Shown: positions 24,808 through 34,668, numbered from the stretch's first letter. The stretch is 64,000 nucleotides of DNA from Cryobacterium inferilacus (GCF_019599185.1 NZ_JAIEUL010000019.1:1-64000); one strand, 5' to 3'. Program-made: numbers and translations. Notes: generated by a model from the letters alone, not told the origin.

Positions 24808-27050
24808 TCATCGAACGCAACCTCGGACCGTACATCGTGTTCGCGCAGGATCCGGTGCTGGTGGGTCTGCAGAAGATCAGCGCCAACGGCGAGCGCATCG
24901 TCTTCTGCGTGGACGAGCACGGGATCCTGCGCGGGTCGCTCTCGGACGGGGACTTCCGGCGCTGGATCGTCGCCCACCCCACCGCCTCGCTCGAGATCTC
25001 ATGCGGCGAGGTCGCCAACGTCGCCGTGCGCTCGGCGGCGGCAGAGGCGAACCCCGCCGAGCTCACCCCCCTGTTCGGGCGCGGAGGGATCTCCCACATC
25101 CCCCTCGTCGACGATCGCGGGCACCTCGTCGGGATCGCGATCGACCGCAACGATGTGCTGCGGATCGCGGACCACGAGATCGGCGAAGGACACCCGGCAT
25201 TCGTGATCGCCGAGGTCGGCAACAACCACAACGGTTCGGTCGATCTGGCCAAGCACCTCGTCGATCTGGCGGTCGAGGCCGGCGCGGACGCGGTGAAGTT
25301 CCAGCTGCGTGACATGGATGCCCTTTATCGCCAGGGCGGGGGAGCCAGTGGGGGAGAAGATCTCGGCGTGCAGTACACGCTCGACCTGCTGGCGAAGTAC
25401 TCACTGTCGGCGGAGAGCCTGTTCCGCGTGTTCGATCACGCACAGGAGCGGGGCATCCCGGTCATGTGCACTCCGTGGGACGCGCCGAGCGTGCAGGCTC
25501 TCGTGGACTACGGCATCCCGGCGCTGAAGATCGCCTCGGCCGACCTGACCAATCACGAGCTTCTCCGCGATGCCGGCTCACGTCACCTGCCGCTGGTGCT
25601 CAGCACCGGCATGTCGCGCGAGACGGAGATCCTCGAGACGACGGCGCTGCTGCGATCGCTCGGCACCGGATACGCGCTGCTGCACTGTCAGTCGACCTAT
25701 CCGGCGCCGTTCAAGGACGTCAATCTGGCCTACCTCGACCGCCTCGCCGAGATCGGAGAATGCGTCGTCGGCTACTCGGGTCACGAGCGCGGCTGGCACG
25801 TGCCGATCGCGGCCGTTGCGCGGGGGGCACGGATCATCGAGAAGCACTTCACGATCGACCGGACGATGGAGGGCAACGACCACACGGTGTCGCTGCTGCC
25901 CGATGAGTTCCAGGCGATGGTGCGGCAGATCCGCGACGTGGAATCGGCGATGGGGGATGCGAGCCCGCGGGTCGTCTCGACGGGTGAGCAGATGAATCGC
26001 GTCAATCTCGCCAAGTCGCTGGTCGCCGCTGGGCCGCTGGCCGCCGGCGACGTGATAGGCGAGGTGGACGTCGCGGTCAAGAGCCCCGGCCGGGGCCTGC
26101 AGCCCAACGCGCTGCCCAAGCTCCTCGGACGAACGCTGCGCCGAGAGCTGGCAGCCGGCGACTTCTTCTTCGCCGGAGACCTGACCGACACGGTGCCGGT
26201 GGGCCGGCAGTTCGAGTTCCGCCGCCCGTGGGGCCTGCCGGTGCGCTATCACGACTTCTCCGCGCTGATCGCGGACTGCACGCCCGATTTCCTCGAGTTC
26301 CATTTCTCGTACAAGGACCTAGAGGTCGACCCCGCGTCCGTCTTCGACGGTCCGCTGGAGATGGGTTTCACGACGCATCTGCCGGACCTGTTCGCGGGGG
26401 ATTTCCTCGTCGATCTCGCCTCGAGCGACGACGAGGTGTGGGAGCGCTCCATCGCGGAGGTCCAGCGCACCATCGACGTCACCCGGTCCCTCAAGGAGTG
26501 GTTCCCGCGCGAGAGCGAACCGATCATGGTCGTCACGATGGGCGGGTTCACGAAGGATCGTCACCTCGATCCCGCCGAGCGACCGGCGATGTACGCGCGC
26601 ATCGGGGACGCGCTGAAGCGCCTCGATACGACCGGCATCCGGATCGCCGCCCAGACGCTCCCGCCGCACCCCTGGCTGATGGGCGGCCAGGCGTTCCACA
26701 ACCTCTTCGTCGACCCTCGCGACACGGCCGAGTTCGCCGTGGCGACCGGCACCGGGCTCTGCTTCGATGTCTCGCATTCGAAGCTCGCGGCGAACTTCCT
26801 CGGCATCCCGTTCTCGGAGGTGGTTGCGACACTTGCACCGCTGACGACGCATCTGCATCTGGTCGACGCGACCGGGATCGACGGGGAGGGCGTGCAGGTC
26901 GGCGAGGGAGAGGTCGACTGGCCGCAACTCGCTGCGACGCTGGAGGAGCTCGCCCCCGGCGTCTCCTTCATCCCCGAGATCTGGCAGGGCCACGTCGACA
27001 GCGGAGCCGGATTCTGGACCGCGCTCGATCGGCTCGAACAGTGGTTCTGA
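24804..27050 (+). CDS. Three-domain NeuB-type nonulosonate synthase fusion
   Basis: The 748-aa product has four parts. A CBS pair is at about 10-122 (FAQDPVLVGLQKI, SHIPLVDDRGHLVGI). A NeuB barrel is at about 130-375, with AEVGNNHNGSVDLAK, KIASADLTN, STGMS and EKHFTIDR. An SAF/antifreeze-like segment is at about 390-450. A C-terminal TIM-barrel, AP_endonuc_2/sugar-isomerase-like domain is at about 455-748 (LCFDVSHSKLAANF, THLHLVDATGIDGEGVQ). NeuB condenses phosphoenolpyruvate with a six-carbon amino sugar. The CBS part may sense nucleotides; the isomerase-like part may act on the precursor, as no other precursor genes are seen. GTG 24804 overlaps neuA. Confidence 0.85.
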   Translation: MIIERNLGPYIVFAQDPVLVGLQKISANGERIVFCVDEHGILRGSLSDGDFRRWIVAHPTASLEISCGEVANVAVRSAAAEANPAELTPLFGRGGISHIPLVDDRGHLVGIAIDRNDVLRIADHEIGEGHPAFVIAEVGNNHNGSVDLAKHLVDLAVEAGADAVKFQLRDMDALYRQGGGASGGEDLGVQYTLDLLAKYSLSAESLFRVFDHAQERGIPVMCTPWDAPSVQALVDYGIPALKIASADLTNHELLRDAGSRHLPLVLSTGMSRETEILETTALLRSLGTGYALLHCQSTYPAPFKDVNLAYLDRLAEIGECVVGYSGHERGWHVPIAAVARGARIIEKHFTIDRTMEGNDHTVSLLPDEFQAMVRQIRDVESAMGDASPRVVSTGEQMNRVNLAKSLVAAGPLAAGDVIGEVDVAVKSPGRGLQPNALPKLLGRTLRRELAAGDFFFAGDLTDTVPVGRQFEFRRPWGLPVRYHDFSALIADCTPDFLEFHFSYKDLEVDPASVFDGPLEMGFTTHLPDLFAGDFLVDLASSDDEVWERSIAEVQRTIDVTRSLKEWFPRESEPIMVVTMGGFTKDRHLDPAERPAMYARIGDALKRLDTTGIRIAAQTLPPHPWLMGGQAFHNLFVDPRDTAEFAVATGTGLCFDVSHSKLAANFLGIPFSEVVATLAPLTTHLHLVDATGIDGEGVQVGEGEVDWPQLAATLEELAPGVSFIPEIWQGHVDSGAGFWTALDRLEQWF

Positions 27051-28120
27051 CGCCTGACCCAATCGCGCTGTGGGTCATCCCGGTCGCTGACATCGGTGGG
27101 GTAGCTCGCCACGTGCTCGATACGGCGCGTCAAGGCGTGCCGGGGTGGCGCCTTGTGGTGCTGTGCCCGCAGGGTCCGCTCGCCGAAGAGCTCCAGGCGC
27201 GGGGAGCCGCAGTGGTGACGGGCGAGTTCGGGCCCGACGCGGGAGTGCTCGCTTCGGTGCGCACTCTCCGGAGGGTCGCCCGCGCGCTCCGCCCCGCCAC
27301 CGTGCACTCGCACCTGGCCTACGCCGACATCATCGTTGCGGCAACCCCGCTGCCGGCGGGCACGCGCCGGTTCACGACTGAGCACGGAATCGCCGGGCCG
27401 GATGCCGTGTATCACGGCTCCGCGGCGAAATCCCGCATCATGGGCGCCGTGCACCACCTCCGGCTCCGCCGCTTCGACGGGGTGATCGCCGTGTCCGAGG
27501 CGACCAGGCGCGCGATGATCGCGAAGTGGCGGCCGCGGCAGCAGATCTCCGTCATCCGCAATGGCGTCGATCTGCCCGAGGGCATCGTTCCGCGCTCGCC
27601 CGCGGCCGGACCGAGCGGCGCAGACCAGGCGCTCCGCATCCTCTCGCTGTCGCGTCTTGCTCCCGAGAAGCGCATCGATGTCCTGATCGACGCCTTCGCT
27701 CTCGTACACGCCGAACGCTCCGACGCGACGCTCACGATCGCCGGCGCCGGCCCCCTCGAGCAATCGCTCCGAGCGCAGGTGACCCGAGCAGGGCTGTCCG
27801 GTGTCGTGAGCTTCCCCGGGTTCGTCGATCCCGAAGAGGCCATCGGTGCCGCCGATGTCGTCGTGCAGCTCTCGGTGTGGGAGAACTGCTCGTACACGCT
27901 GCTGGATGCCATCGCGCGCGGGGTACGTGTCGTGGCATCGGATGTCGGGGGCAACGCGGAGATCGTGCCGGCGGGCTCACTCGTGAGCGATCCGGAGGAT
28001 CCTGCCGCCGTTGCCCGCACCTTGGCGGCCATCGCGTCCTCCGGTGTCGAGGCCGAGTGGGGCGAGGTCGACGACGTCGCGGTCATGGTCGAGCGCACGA
28101 GCGCCGCCTACCAGCGGTGA
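27041..28120 (+). CDS. GT4-family glycosyltransferase
   Basis: The product is 359 aa. The N-terminus WVIPVADIGGVARHVLD is typical of GT4 acceptor sites, with TVHSHLAYAD and VIRNGVDLPEG between the domains. The donor site reads VVQLSVWENCSYTLLDAIARGVRVVASDVGGNAEIV. The second Glu of the usual E-x7-E pattern is replaced here by the D-A-I stretch, a known variation in capsule GT4 enzymes. GTG 27041 overlaps the NeuB stop by 10 nt. Confidence 0.82.
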   Translation: MVLTPDPIALWVIPVADIGGVARHVLDTARQGVPGWRLVVLCPQGPLAEELQARGAAVVTGEFGPDAGVLASVRTLRRVARALRPATVHSHLAYADIIVAATPLPAGTRRFTTEHGIAGPDAVYHGSAAKSRIMGAVHHLRLRRFDGVIAVSEATRRAMIAKWRPRQQISVIRNGVDLPEGIVPRSPAAGPSGADQALRILSLSRLAPEKRIDVLIDAFALVHAERSDATLTIAGAGPLEQSLRAQVTRAGLSGVVSFPGFVDPEEAIGAADVVVQLSVWENCSYTLLDAIARGVRVVASDVGGNAEIVPAGSLVSDPEDPAAVARTLAAIASSGVEAEWGEVDDVAVMVERTSAAYQR

Positions 28121-28139
28121 GGACGAGGGGATTCTCGCA

Positions 28140-29411
28140 GTGACAGACGAACGAGAGATCGGATCGGGTCCGCATCCGCCTGCCGTGCGCACGCTGGTGA
28201 TCTGCCCGACGATCTGCCCCGGCGGTGGTCCTCCCGGCTACACCTACAATCTGCGGGCGGGTCTTGCCGAGCTGGTGGACGATCCCGAACTCGGTGCGAC
28301 GGCCGGCGGCGTTCGTTTTCTGGGAATCGAACTCGGGACCAGGAATCGTGCGACCGGTGCTGCCCCGGCGGACCTGCGCGAGGCGCCGAACAGACCCGCC
28401 TCGGCCCGCCTCGCCGCTGGGACGCGCGCGGCTGCGCGAAGGCTCAGCCCGCGGGCGGCATGGCGTCGGGCTCGGAAGACGCTGAAGCGGTGGCGCACCA
28501 TTGCCGGCGCCGACATCGTCGTCTTCCAGGGGTATCAGCCGGCGGCGGAGGCGCGCTGGGCGCGCCGTGCGGGCAAGACCGTGATCTACATGCCGCATTC
28601 GCCGTCGATCTTCGCCGACGAGGTGCGGATGATGCGTGCGCTGACCGGTTCCGATCAGCCGGTCGGCGACTCCGAGCACCGGGCGCTGCAGAACAAGGAG
28701 CGTGCGCTGTTCGCGGCCGCGGACGTGGTGGTCTTTCCCACCGCGCACGCAGTGGAGCCGTACAAGGACGCGTTCGGCGAGGTGCTGGCCTCTCGCCGCG
28801 TCGCGTACGTTCTGTCCGGCGTCGAGCCGCCGGCGATCGCCGACACCACGGGTGCGGGGCCGGACGCGCTCTTCTCGGAAGCAACGACCAACGTCCTGTT
28901 CGTGGGCCGCTATGTGCCGCACAAGGGATACGACCTGTTCCTGGACGCCGCCGAACGGCTCACCGGCGAGGGGGTGGATGCCGCATTCTGGACGCTCGGC
29001 GATGGCCCGCTGAAGCGGCCCTCGCGCAGCGTGACCGATCTGGGCTGGCGCGACGCCCCACATGCGGTCATCGCGCAGGCCGACATCATCGTCGTGGCGA
29101 ACCGGACCGCTTATTTCGACCTGCTGCCCCTCGAGGCAGCCGCGCTGGGCCGAGGGCTCGTCCTGACTCGCGTCGGCGGCAACATCGATCAGCTCGAGCT
29201 GCTGCCGGATTCGGTGGGGAGCGAGCCTGATGCGCTGGCCGAGGCGGTGCGGGCGGCAATCGCGCTGAGGCGAGCGTCAGCGGCCTGGGGTCAGCAGAAC
29301 GCGGAGGCCTTTCATCGCGAGTTCACACACGTCCACATGGCGCGCCGCTGGGCATCGCTGATCGCCGACGTGGCCTCGTCGCGGCGGGATCGCCGGTCAC
29401 GGCGCCGGTGA
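28140..29411 (+). CDS. GT4-like glycosyltransferase
   Basis: The product is 423 aa. The N-terminal domain starts LVICPTICPGGGPPGYTYNL, with an insertion rich in Arg/Ala (about 70-110). The C-terminal domain has VLFVGRYVPHKGYDLFLDAA and the donor region ANRTAYFDLLPLEAAALGRGLVLTRVGG, in which the acidic FDLLPLEA replaces the common EPFGLxxxEA. GTG 28140 follows 20 nt after the previous gene. The 3' end overlaps by 15 nt the convergent bifunctional glycosyltransferase gene. Confidence 0.75.
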   Translation: MTDEREIGSGPHPPAVRTLVICPTICPGGGPPGYTYNLRAGLAELVDDPELGATAGGVRFLGIELGTRNRATGAAPADLREAPNRPASARLAAGTRAAARRLSPRAAWRRARKTLKRWRTIAGADIVVFQGYQPAAEARWARRAGKTVIYMPHSPSIFADEVRMMRALTGSDQPVGDSEHRALQNKERALFAAADVVVFPTAHAVEPYKDAFGEVLASRRVAYVLSGVEPPAIADTTGAGPDALFSEATTNVLFVGRYVPHKGYDLFLDAAERLTGEGVDAAFWTLGDGPLKRPSRSVTDLGWRDAPHAVIAQADIIVVANRTAYFDLLPLEAAALGRGLVLTRVGGNIDQLELLPDSVGSEPDALAEAVRAAIALRRASAAWGQQNAEAFHREFTHVHMARRWASLIADVASSRRDRRSRRR

Positions 29412-31559
29412 CGGCTTCGCGGCATCCGTAGCTGCTCCGCTCGCGACGACGAGCGAGGGCGGGGCGTCGACCGGCTGCGGTCGGCGGCGATACCTGATGG
29501 TCCCTTCGAGCGCACCGTAGGCCCAGCCGAGTCGCCGTGCGACGTCGATGGTCCCCTTCCGCCGCGCGTCACGGGCGGCGAACGCCACGGCCCGAACGAA
29601 AGCCCTCGCCGCACCTCTCACCGACGCGGGGGGAAGCTGGAGGCTGTGCACATACCGGCTGCGCAGCTGCTCGGCCGAACGCGCGTAGCGGCGATACTGA
29701 CGGAAGGACGAGCGCGGCGTGGGACGCTGCCGGTAGTCGAGGACCGCTCCGGGTTCACCTACCAGCGTGTGACCGGCCAGCTGGAGACGCCAGCTGAAAT
29801 CGACCTCCTCGTGTCCTTCTCGGAACGACTCGTCGAAACCACCCAGCCCGAACAGGACCTCGGTGCGTACGCCGAGAGCGCAGCCCATGCCATAGCGCAG
29901 CGTCCCGAACGGGGCTCGCCGCAAGGTCTGGGTGGCGTCCGCGGCGGTGGGGTCGGCCGGCCCGAGCCGTCCCGTCAGAGGCAGGCCCCCGGCGGCGTCG
30001 GCGCGATCGAGGGCCGCGCGGATCGCACCGATGAACCCGGGACGGATCTGGTCGTCGGCGTCGATGAAGACGACCCGATCGGCACGTGCGGCGCGGGCAC
30101 CGACGTTGCGTGCGTGCCCGACACCGGCGACAGCGCTCGAGTCGACGACGCGAAGCGACCCGAACGCGTCGGAGTATGCGCGCGCGACCGCCACCGTCCG
30201 GTCGCGCGAGCCGTTGTCGGACACGATGACCTCGAGGTCACGGGCCTCCGGCTCGGCCGCGATCGCATCGAGCTCGTCGGAGAGCATCGATGCGCCGTTT
30301 CGGGTCGGGATCACGACGGTGATCGGAGGCACCGGCCCGTCCTCTGCGGCGATCAGCGGGTCGTGCTCGGCGGTCGAGGGGCCGTACACGGCAGTGACCC
30401 TCCGTTCGAACTGAGGCCAGCCGTAGCGCCAGCTCGCCCACTGCGCACCGCGAGTCGCACCGGCCCGGGCTGCGTGCGGATCGCGGAGCGCTTCAATCAG
30501 CTGCTGCGCGAAGTCTTCGGCCGAATCCGCGCTGCGGGGCATGAAGGCCGCGTCGCCGATGCCCTCCGCCGCGATGGAGGTCAGCGCCGTGGGAACCCCC
30601 CGCGCGATCGCCTCGAGGACCTTGAACTTGACTCCGGCGCCCTGCTGGAGCGGAGCGGCCAGCACTGCCGAGCTCGCGTAGAGACCGTCGAGGTCGTCGA
30701 CGAATCCGGCGTAGGTGACGCCCGGAGCTCGGGGGACGAGCGGGGCGATGCTCTCGGGCAGCGAGCCGGCGACGTGGAGCTGCGCATTCGGCACGGCACG
30801 TCTGACGATCGGCCACACCGCATCGACGAGCCACTGCACCGCTTCGCGGTTGGGTTCGCGCCACAAGGGCCCGATGAACAGGACGCGAGGATCGTGGTCG
30901 CCAGGCGCAGTGTCCGCCGGTGCGGGCGGGACGATGTCGGCCGCGATCGGCGGGTAGATGACGGTGGCGCGGTCCGGGCGCGGCAGGATCGAGCGATCCT
31001 TCTCGCTGAGCACTACGAGCTCGTCCGCCCATTCGTGAGCGCGTCGTTCCAGCCACCGCGCCTGCGCGAGGCCGGCTGCGGCCTTGATACGGGATCTCAG
31101 GCCGCGCGCCGCTGCCAGCTCCCTGGACTTCTGCTGGCTGGCCACATCGTGAAAGGTGAGCACGATGCGCGCGTTCGGGGCGAGGCGTCGCAGGAGGGGC
31201 AGCAGAAGCTGCGAACTCTCCCACTGCACATCGACGATGTCCGCTTCGGCGAGCGCGCGGCATGCTTCGGGATGCCGCCGCAGCGCCCGCGCGAAGCCGG
31301 CGTGCGGGCTGACGGAGAACGCGTGTCCCCACGCAGCGCGCAGCCGGCGGAGCGGGAGGATCGGCGGACCATCGTCGTAGGGGATCAGGAGATGGGCGGC
31401 GGCTCCGGGCTGTACCGCTTCGATGCTGCGGGGCGTGCGCGGAGCGATGACCAGGGTCTCGGCGGTGCCCAACGCGCGATACAGCTGCAGAAGGTAGCGC
31501 TCTCCGGCATTGTCGGGCTTCGGGTTGGGCAGCATCGGCGAGACGAAGACGATCTTCAC
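29397..31559 (-). CDS. Bifunctional glycosyltransferase, GT4-like plus GT2 domains
   Basis: The 720-aa product has two catalytic halves. Residues 1 to about 395 are GT-B/GT4-like: MKIVFVSPMLPNPKPDNAGERY, VLFIGPLWREPNREAV, and VLEAIARGVPTALTSIAAEGI. Residues from about 410 to 660 are GT2: ITVVIPTRNGASML, EVIVSDNGSRDRT, VVFIDADDQIR (DxD) and GHEEVDFSWRLQLAG. A Pro/Ala-rich tail follows. Two consecutive linkages could be made by one polypeptide. Its ATG overlaps the stop of the ABC exporter gene (ATGA). Confidence 0.88.
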   Translation of the reverse strand: MKIVFVSPMLPNPKPDNAGERYLLQLYRALGTAETLVIAPRTPRSIEAVQPGAAAHLLIPYDDGPPILPLRRLRAAWGHAFSVSPHAGFARALRRHPEACRALAEADIVDVQWESSQLLLPLLRRLAPNARIVLTFHDVASQQKSRELAAARGLRSRIKAAAGLAQARWLERRAHEWADELVVLSEKDRSILPRPDRATVIYPPIAADIVPPAPADTAPGDHDPRVLFIGPLWREPNREAVQWLVDAVWPIVRRAVPNAQLHVAGSLPESIAPLVPRAPGVTYAGFVDDLDGLYASSAVLAAPLQQGAGVKFKVLEAIARGVPTALTSIAAEGIGDAAFMPRSADSAEDFAQQLIEALRDPHAARAGATRGAQWASWRYGWPQFERRVTAVYGPSTAEHDPLIAAEDGPVPPITVVIPTRNGASMLSDELDAIAAEPEARDLEVIVSDNGSRDRTVAVARAYSDAFGSLRVVDSSAVAGVGHARNVGARAARADRVVFIDADDQIRPGFIGAIRAALDRADAAGGLPLTGRLGPADPTAADATQTLRRAPFGTLRYGMGCALGVRTEVLFGLGGFDESFREGHEEVDFSWRLQLAGHTLVGEPGAVLDYRQRPTPRSSFRQYRRYARSAEQLRSRYVHSLQLPPASVRGAARAFVRAVAFAARDARRKGTIDVARRLGWAYGALEGTIRYRRRPQPVDAPPSLVVASGAATDAAKPSPAP

Positions 31560-33355
31560 GTGAGTCTGCCCAGTTCGACGAGGTGGCGGAACTCTGCGTT
31601 GCGCTCGCTGAGGCTCGACATGTCTCCTTCGGCGGCGATGCGACCGTCGGACATGAAGACGATCCGATCCGCGTTCTTGACGGTCGACAGCCGGTGGGCA
31701 ACGACCAGGATCGTCATACGACCCTTCAGCGCATCGATGGTCTCTGCGATCTGCGCTTCCGTGGCGTTGTCGAGGGCCGACGTCGCCTCATCGAGCACGA
31801 GCACGGCAGGACGCCGGTACAGCGCTCGGGCAATGCCGATGCGCTGCCGCTGACCACCCGACAGGCGCACGCCGCGCTCGCCCACTCGGGTGTCGAGACC
31901 CTGGTCGAGTGCGGCGATGAACGACGTGAGCTGCGCCGAGGCGAGAGCCTCTTGGATGGCGATTTCGTCGATGTCCTCGTCCGGCACGCCGAAGGCGATG
32001 TTCTGCCGAAGCGTCCCGTCGAAGAGGAAGACATCCTGCGACACCATGCCCAGGGAGTCGAACCACGTCTGGGGATCGTCGTAGATCGAGCGGCCGCCGC
32101 TGAGGATCTGGCCCGAGGTGGGGGTGAGCAGTCCCAGCACGAGGTCGAGAAGCGTGCTCTTGCCCGCTCCACTGGATCCGACGAACGCGGTCATCTCGCC
32201 GGAGCGCACGATCGTCGTCACGCCGCGGAGGATCTGTTCGTCGGAGTCGGGATAGGCGAACACGACGTCGTCGATGACGATGTCTCCGCGGTGCGCTTCG
32301 ATCGACAGCCGCTCCTCTTGATGCGGTGTGTGCTGCCCGAATTCCTCGATCTCGGCCACGAGGAGCTTCATGCCGGCCTCGCCCGCTCGAATGCTCGTCA
32401 TCATCGCCGATACCTGGTTCATCGTCGGCAGCAGCCGCACCGAGGCCACTGCGAACAGACCGAGCACAGAGAGGGCGGTCGCACTCGACGACGTCGCGAA
32501 CAGGAGGACGGTGAGCAGGATGATCGTCAGGATGAACACGATCTCGAGCGCGTAGCGGGGAAGCTCGCTCATGAGAGTGAAGCTGCGCGCCGCGTGAGCG
32601 CGAGCGGTCCGGGCGGCCCGGTACCGCTGGACATAGGCGCCGGCCAGAGCGGCGATCCGCGTGTCGCGGAACCCCTCCAGGCTGGGCGTCACCACACGCC
32701 ACCCTGCGACGTCAGCGGCAGCGACACGGTCGCCGATCGCCAGCTGCCGCGACTTGAGCAGCGCCTGGATGCCGAGGGTCGCCGAGGCGAACACGGTGAT
32801 CGCGACGATCGTCGCGAGGGGCGAGACGATCAGGAGCACGGCGGCGATGCCGACGACGGTGATGAGGTTCGACAACAGGGTCACCAGGCCGGTGAGCACT
32901 CGGCCGAACGTCTCGTCGATGGACATGCCGAGATTGCGGTAGATGGCCGGGAGGGCGCGCATTCGATGGGTCGAGTACGGAGAGAGCAGGTAGGCGCGCA
33001 GCAGCTCGCTCGCCGTATCGGCGGCGAGCTGATTGATCCGCCCGAGCAGCCACCAGCGGAAGGCGATCGATACGACGCTCTTCAGGATGAACGCTGCGGC
33101 GATGAGAGACCCGCACAAGATGATCAGGGTCTGCATGTCGTCCGTGCCGAAGAACCCGGCGAGCCATCCGCCGTACGTCCCGGATGTGCCGTTGGTCAGC
33201 AGATCGAGCAGGGGCAGCATCGCCGCGACGCCGAGCATGTCGAGGGCGGCCAGCAGCACCGAGCCGAGCACGGCGCCCACGAGCCAGCCCCGGTGCCGCC
33301 CCGGCAGCAACGACATCGCGATCCGCAGGTGTTCCAACAGGTTGGAAAGCTTCAT
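31556..33355 (-). CDS. ABC exporter, PglK/MsbA-like, probable lipid-linked glycan flippase
   Basis: The product is about 599 aa with a six-helix membrane domain (about 1-330) and a C-terminal ATPase: Walker A FVGSSGAGKST, Q-loop VSQDVFLFDGTLRQNI, signature LSGGQRQRIGIARAL, Walker B VLVLDEATSALD and the H-loop VAHRLSTV. Single-polypeptide exporters of this type flip lipid-linked oligosaccharides (PglK) or lipids. ATG 33355 overlaps the previous stop by 4 nt. No Wzx is seen in the window, so this is the candidate flippase for the locus. Confidence 0.85.
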   Translation of the reverse strand: MKLSNLLEHLRIAMSLLPGRHRGWLVGAVLGSVLLAALDMLGVAAMLPLLDLLTNGTSGTYGGWLAGFFGTDDMQTLIILCGSLIAAAFILKSVVSIAFRWWLLGRINQLAADTASELLRAYLLSPYSTHRMRALPAIYRNLGMSIDETFGRVLTGLVTLLSNLITVVGIAAVLLIVSPLATIVAITVFASATLGIQALLKSRQLAIGDRVAAADVAGWRVVTPSLEGFRDTRIAALAGAYVQRYRAARTARAHAARSFTLMSELPRYALEIVFILTIILLTVLLFATSSSATALSVLGLFAVASVRLLPTMNQVSAMMTSIRAGEAGMKLLVAEIEEFGQHTPHQEERLSIEAHRGDIVIDDVVFAYPDSDEQILRGVTTIVRSGEMTAFVGSSGAGKSTLLDLVLGLLTPTSGQILSGGRSIYDDPQTWFDSLGMVSQDVFLFDGTLRQNIAFGVPDEDIDEIAIQEALASAQLTSFIAALDQGLDTRVGERGVRLSGGQRQRIGIARALYRRPAVLVLDEATSALDNATEAQIAETIDALKGRMTILVVAHRLSTVKNADRIVFMSDGRIAAEGDMSSLSERNAEFRHLVELGRLT

Positions 33356-34530
33356 CTCCGCCTTGCCTCTCGCTCTTCCCGCGCGCGGACGCATGCCGAC
33401 AACGTCCGGCGGGCCCACTCATCCCAGTTGAGATCGCTCGCCCAGCGGGCGCGCGCGGCCTCGCTCAGCCGCGACCGGAAGGCCGGGTCGGCGAACGGCG
33501 GGAGGGCTTCGGCCGCCGCCTCTGCGAGTTCGTGCGGCGAGTCCGTGTCGGCGCCGACGAGCACTCCCGTCTCATCGTCTCGGACGATGCTCGCGACGCC
33601 GCCCACGTTCGCGGCGATCACCGGCAGGCCGTGGGCTGCCGCATCGGTGAGGGTCACGCCGGCGGCGTTGGCGCTGGTGAGTTCGAGCAGCACATCGGCG
33701 CGAGCGTATTCGGCGCTGAGCGCGGCGGGATCGAGCCGTCCTCGTGCCCGACACCACTCCGGCAGGCCCGCCGGCGCATCCCCGACGATGGTGAGAACGA
33801 CCTGTGTTCCCCGGTCCTGCGCTCGCCGCACGGCCTCGACGGCGACATCGCCGCCCTTGCGGTGCCAGTCGCTCGCGACCAGCAGCGCGTTGAGCACGTG
33901 CGGCGCGGAGTCCTCGCGCGTCGGAGCCGTGAGCGGCTCGATGCCCGGTCCGGTCGGCGCGAGCACGCACTGATGCGTCCCGACGGCGTAATCGCGCACC
34001 AGCGAATCGATCGCCCACTGCGACGATGCGACGAACACATCGGTCGCCCGGGTCGAGCGTTCGGCGATGATCTCGGCCTGCAGCGACGAAAGCGGATGCA
34101 GATTGCTGAACATCGGGTAGAAGCCGCGAATCGCTGCGAAGGTCGCATCCGATACCTGTACGACCGGCACGCCGACGTCTCCGAGGAACGCGAGATCGGT
34201 CGACGCGACGACGCCGAGCACCACGTCAGGAGCGGCCGCGCGGATGCGGCGGCGCACCGAGCGGCCGCGCGCGATCGCCGTCGCCAGACCGAAGCCCCAC
34301 AGGTAGCTGCGGCTGCTGACGGCGCCGAGCAGCCGCGCAGCGCCTCGATCGAGCAGCGAGGTCGGCTGCTGGGCGGTCGAGAGGGGAACGACGTCGGCCA
34401 CATCGCTGAGTGCGGCGACGATCAGCGGAATCATCCCCGACCAGGCGTCGGGGTCATCCAGACGCCAGGGGGTGACCACGGCGATGCGCAGGCGATTGCT
34501 CTCGGGCTCGGTGTGAGGAGGTATTCGCAT
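33352..34530 (-). CDS. GT4-like glycosyltransferase
   Basis: The product is 392 aa. It has RIAVVTPWRLDDPDAWSGM (acceptor loop), VQVSDATF, and VASSQWAIDSLVRDYAV between domains. The donor side has ALLVASDWHRKGGDVAVEAV and VLLELTSANAAGVTLTDAAAHGLPVIAANVGG, where Thr/Asp replace the usual Glu pair. ATG 34530 follows GAGGGA at about 8 nt; longer in-frame starts exist. It is the first gene of the minus-strand operon with the exporter and the bifunctional GT (ATGA overlaps). Confidence 0.78.
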   Translation of the reverse strand: MRIPPHTEPESNRLRIAVVTPWRLDDPDAWSGMIPLIVAALSDVADVVPLSTAQQPTSLLDRGAARLLGAVSSRSYLWGFGLATAIARGRSVRRRIRAAAPDVVLGVVASTDLAFLGDVGVPVVQVSDATFAAIRGFYPMFSNLHPLSSLQAEIIAERSTRATDVFVASSQWAIDSLVRDYAVGTHQCVLAPTGPGIEPLTAPTREDSAPHVLNALLVASDWHRKGGDVAVEAVRRAQDRGTQVVLTIVGDAPAGLPEWCRARGRLDPAALSAEYARADVLLELTSANAAGVTLTDAAAHGLPVIAANVGGVASIVRDDETGVLVGADTDSPHELAEAAAEALPPFADPAFRSRLSEAARARWASDLNWDEWARRTLSACVRAREEREARRR

Positions 34531-34668
34531 CGATGCGTCCCTCGCGCACCGCGCACGGTCGGGCATCGCCGATCTCGCGGTGCGGTTAAGGGTAGCCACC
34601 ATCACAGAGTAGTCGTCGCCGCGGAGAGGTGCCGACGCTGCGCGAGCATCTGCATGCAAGCATGGGGT

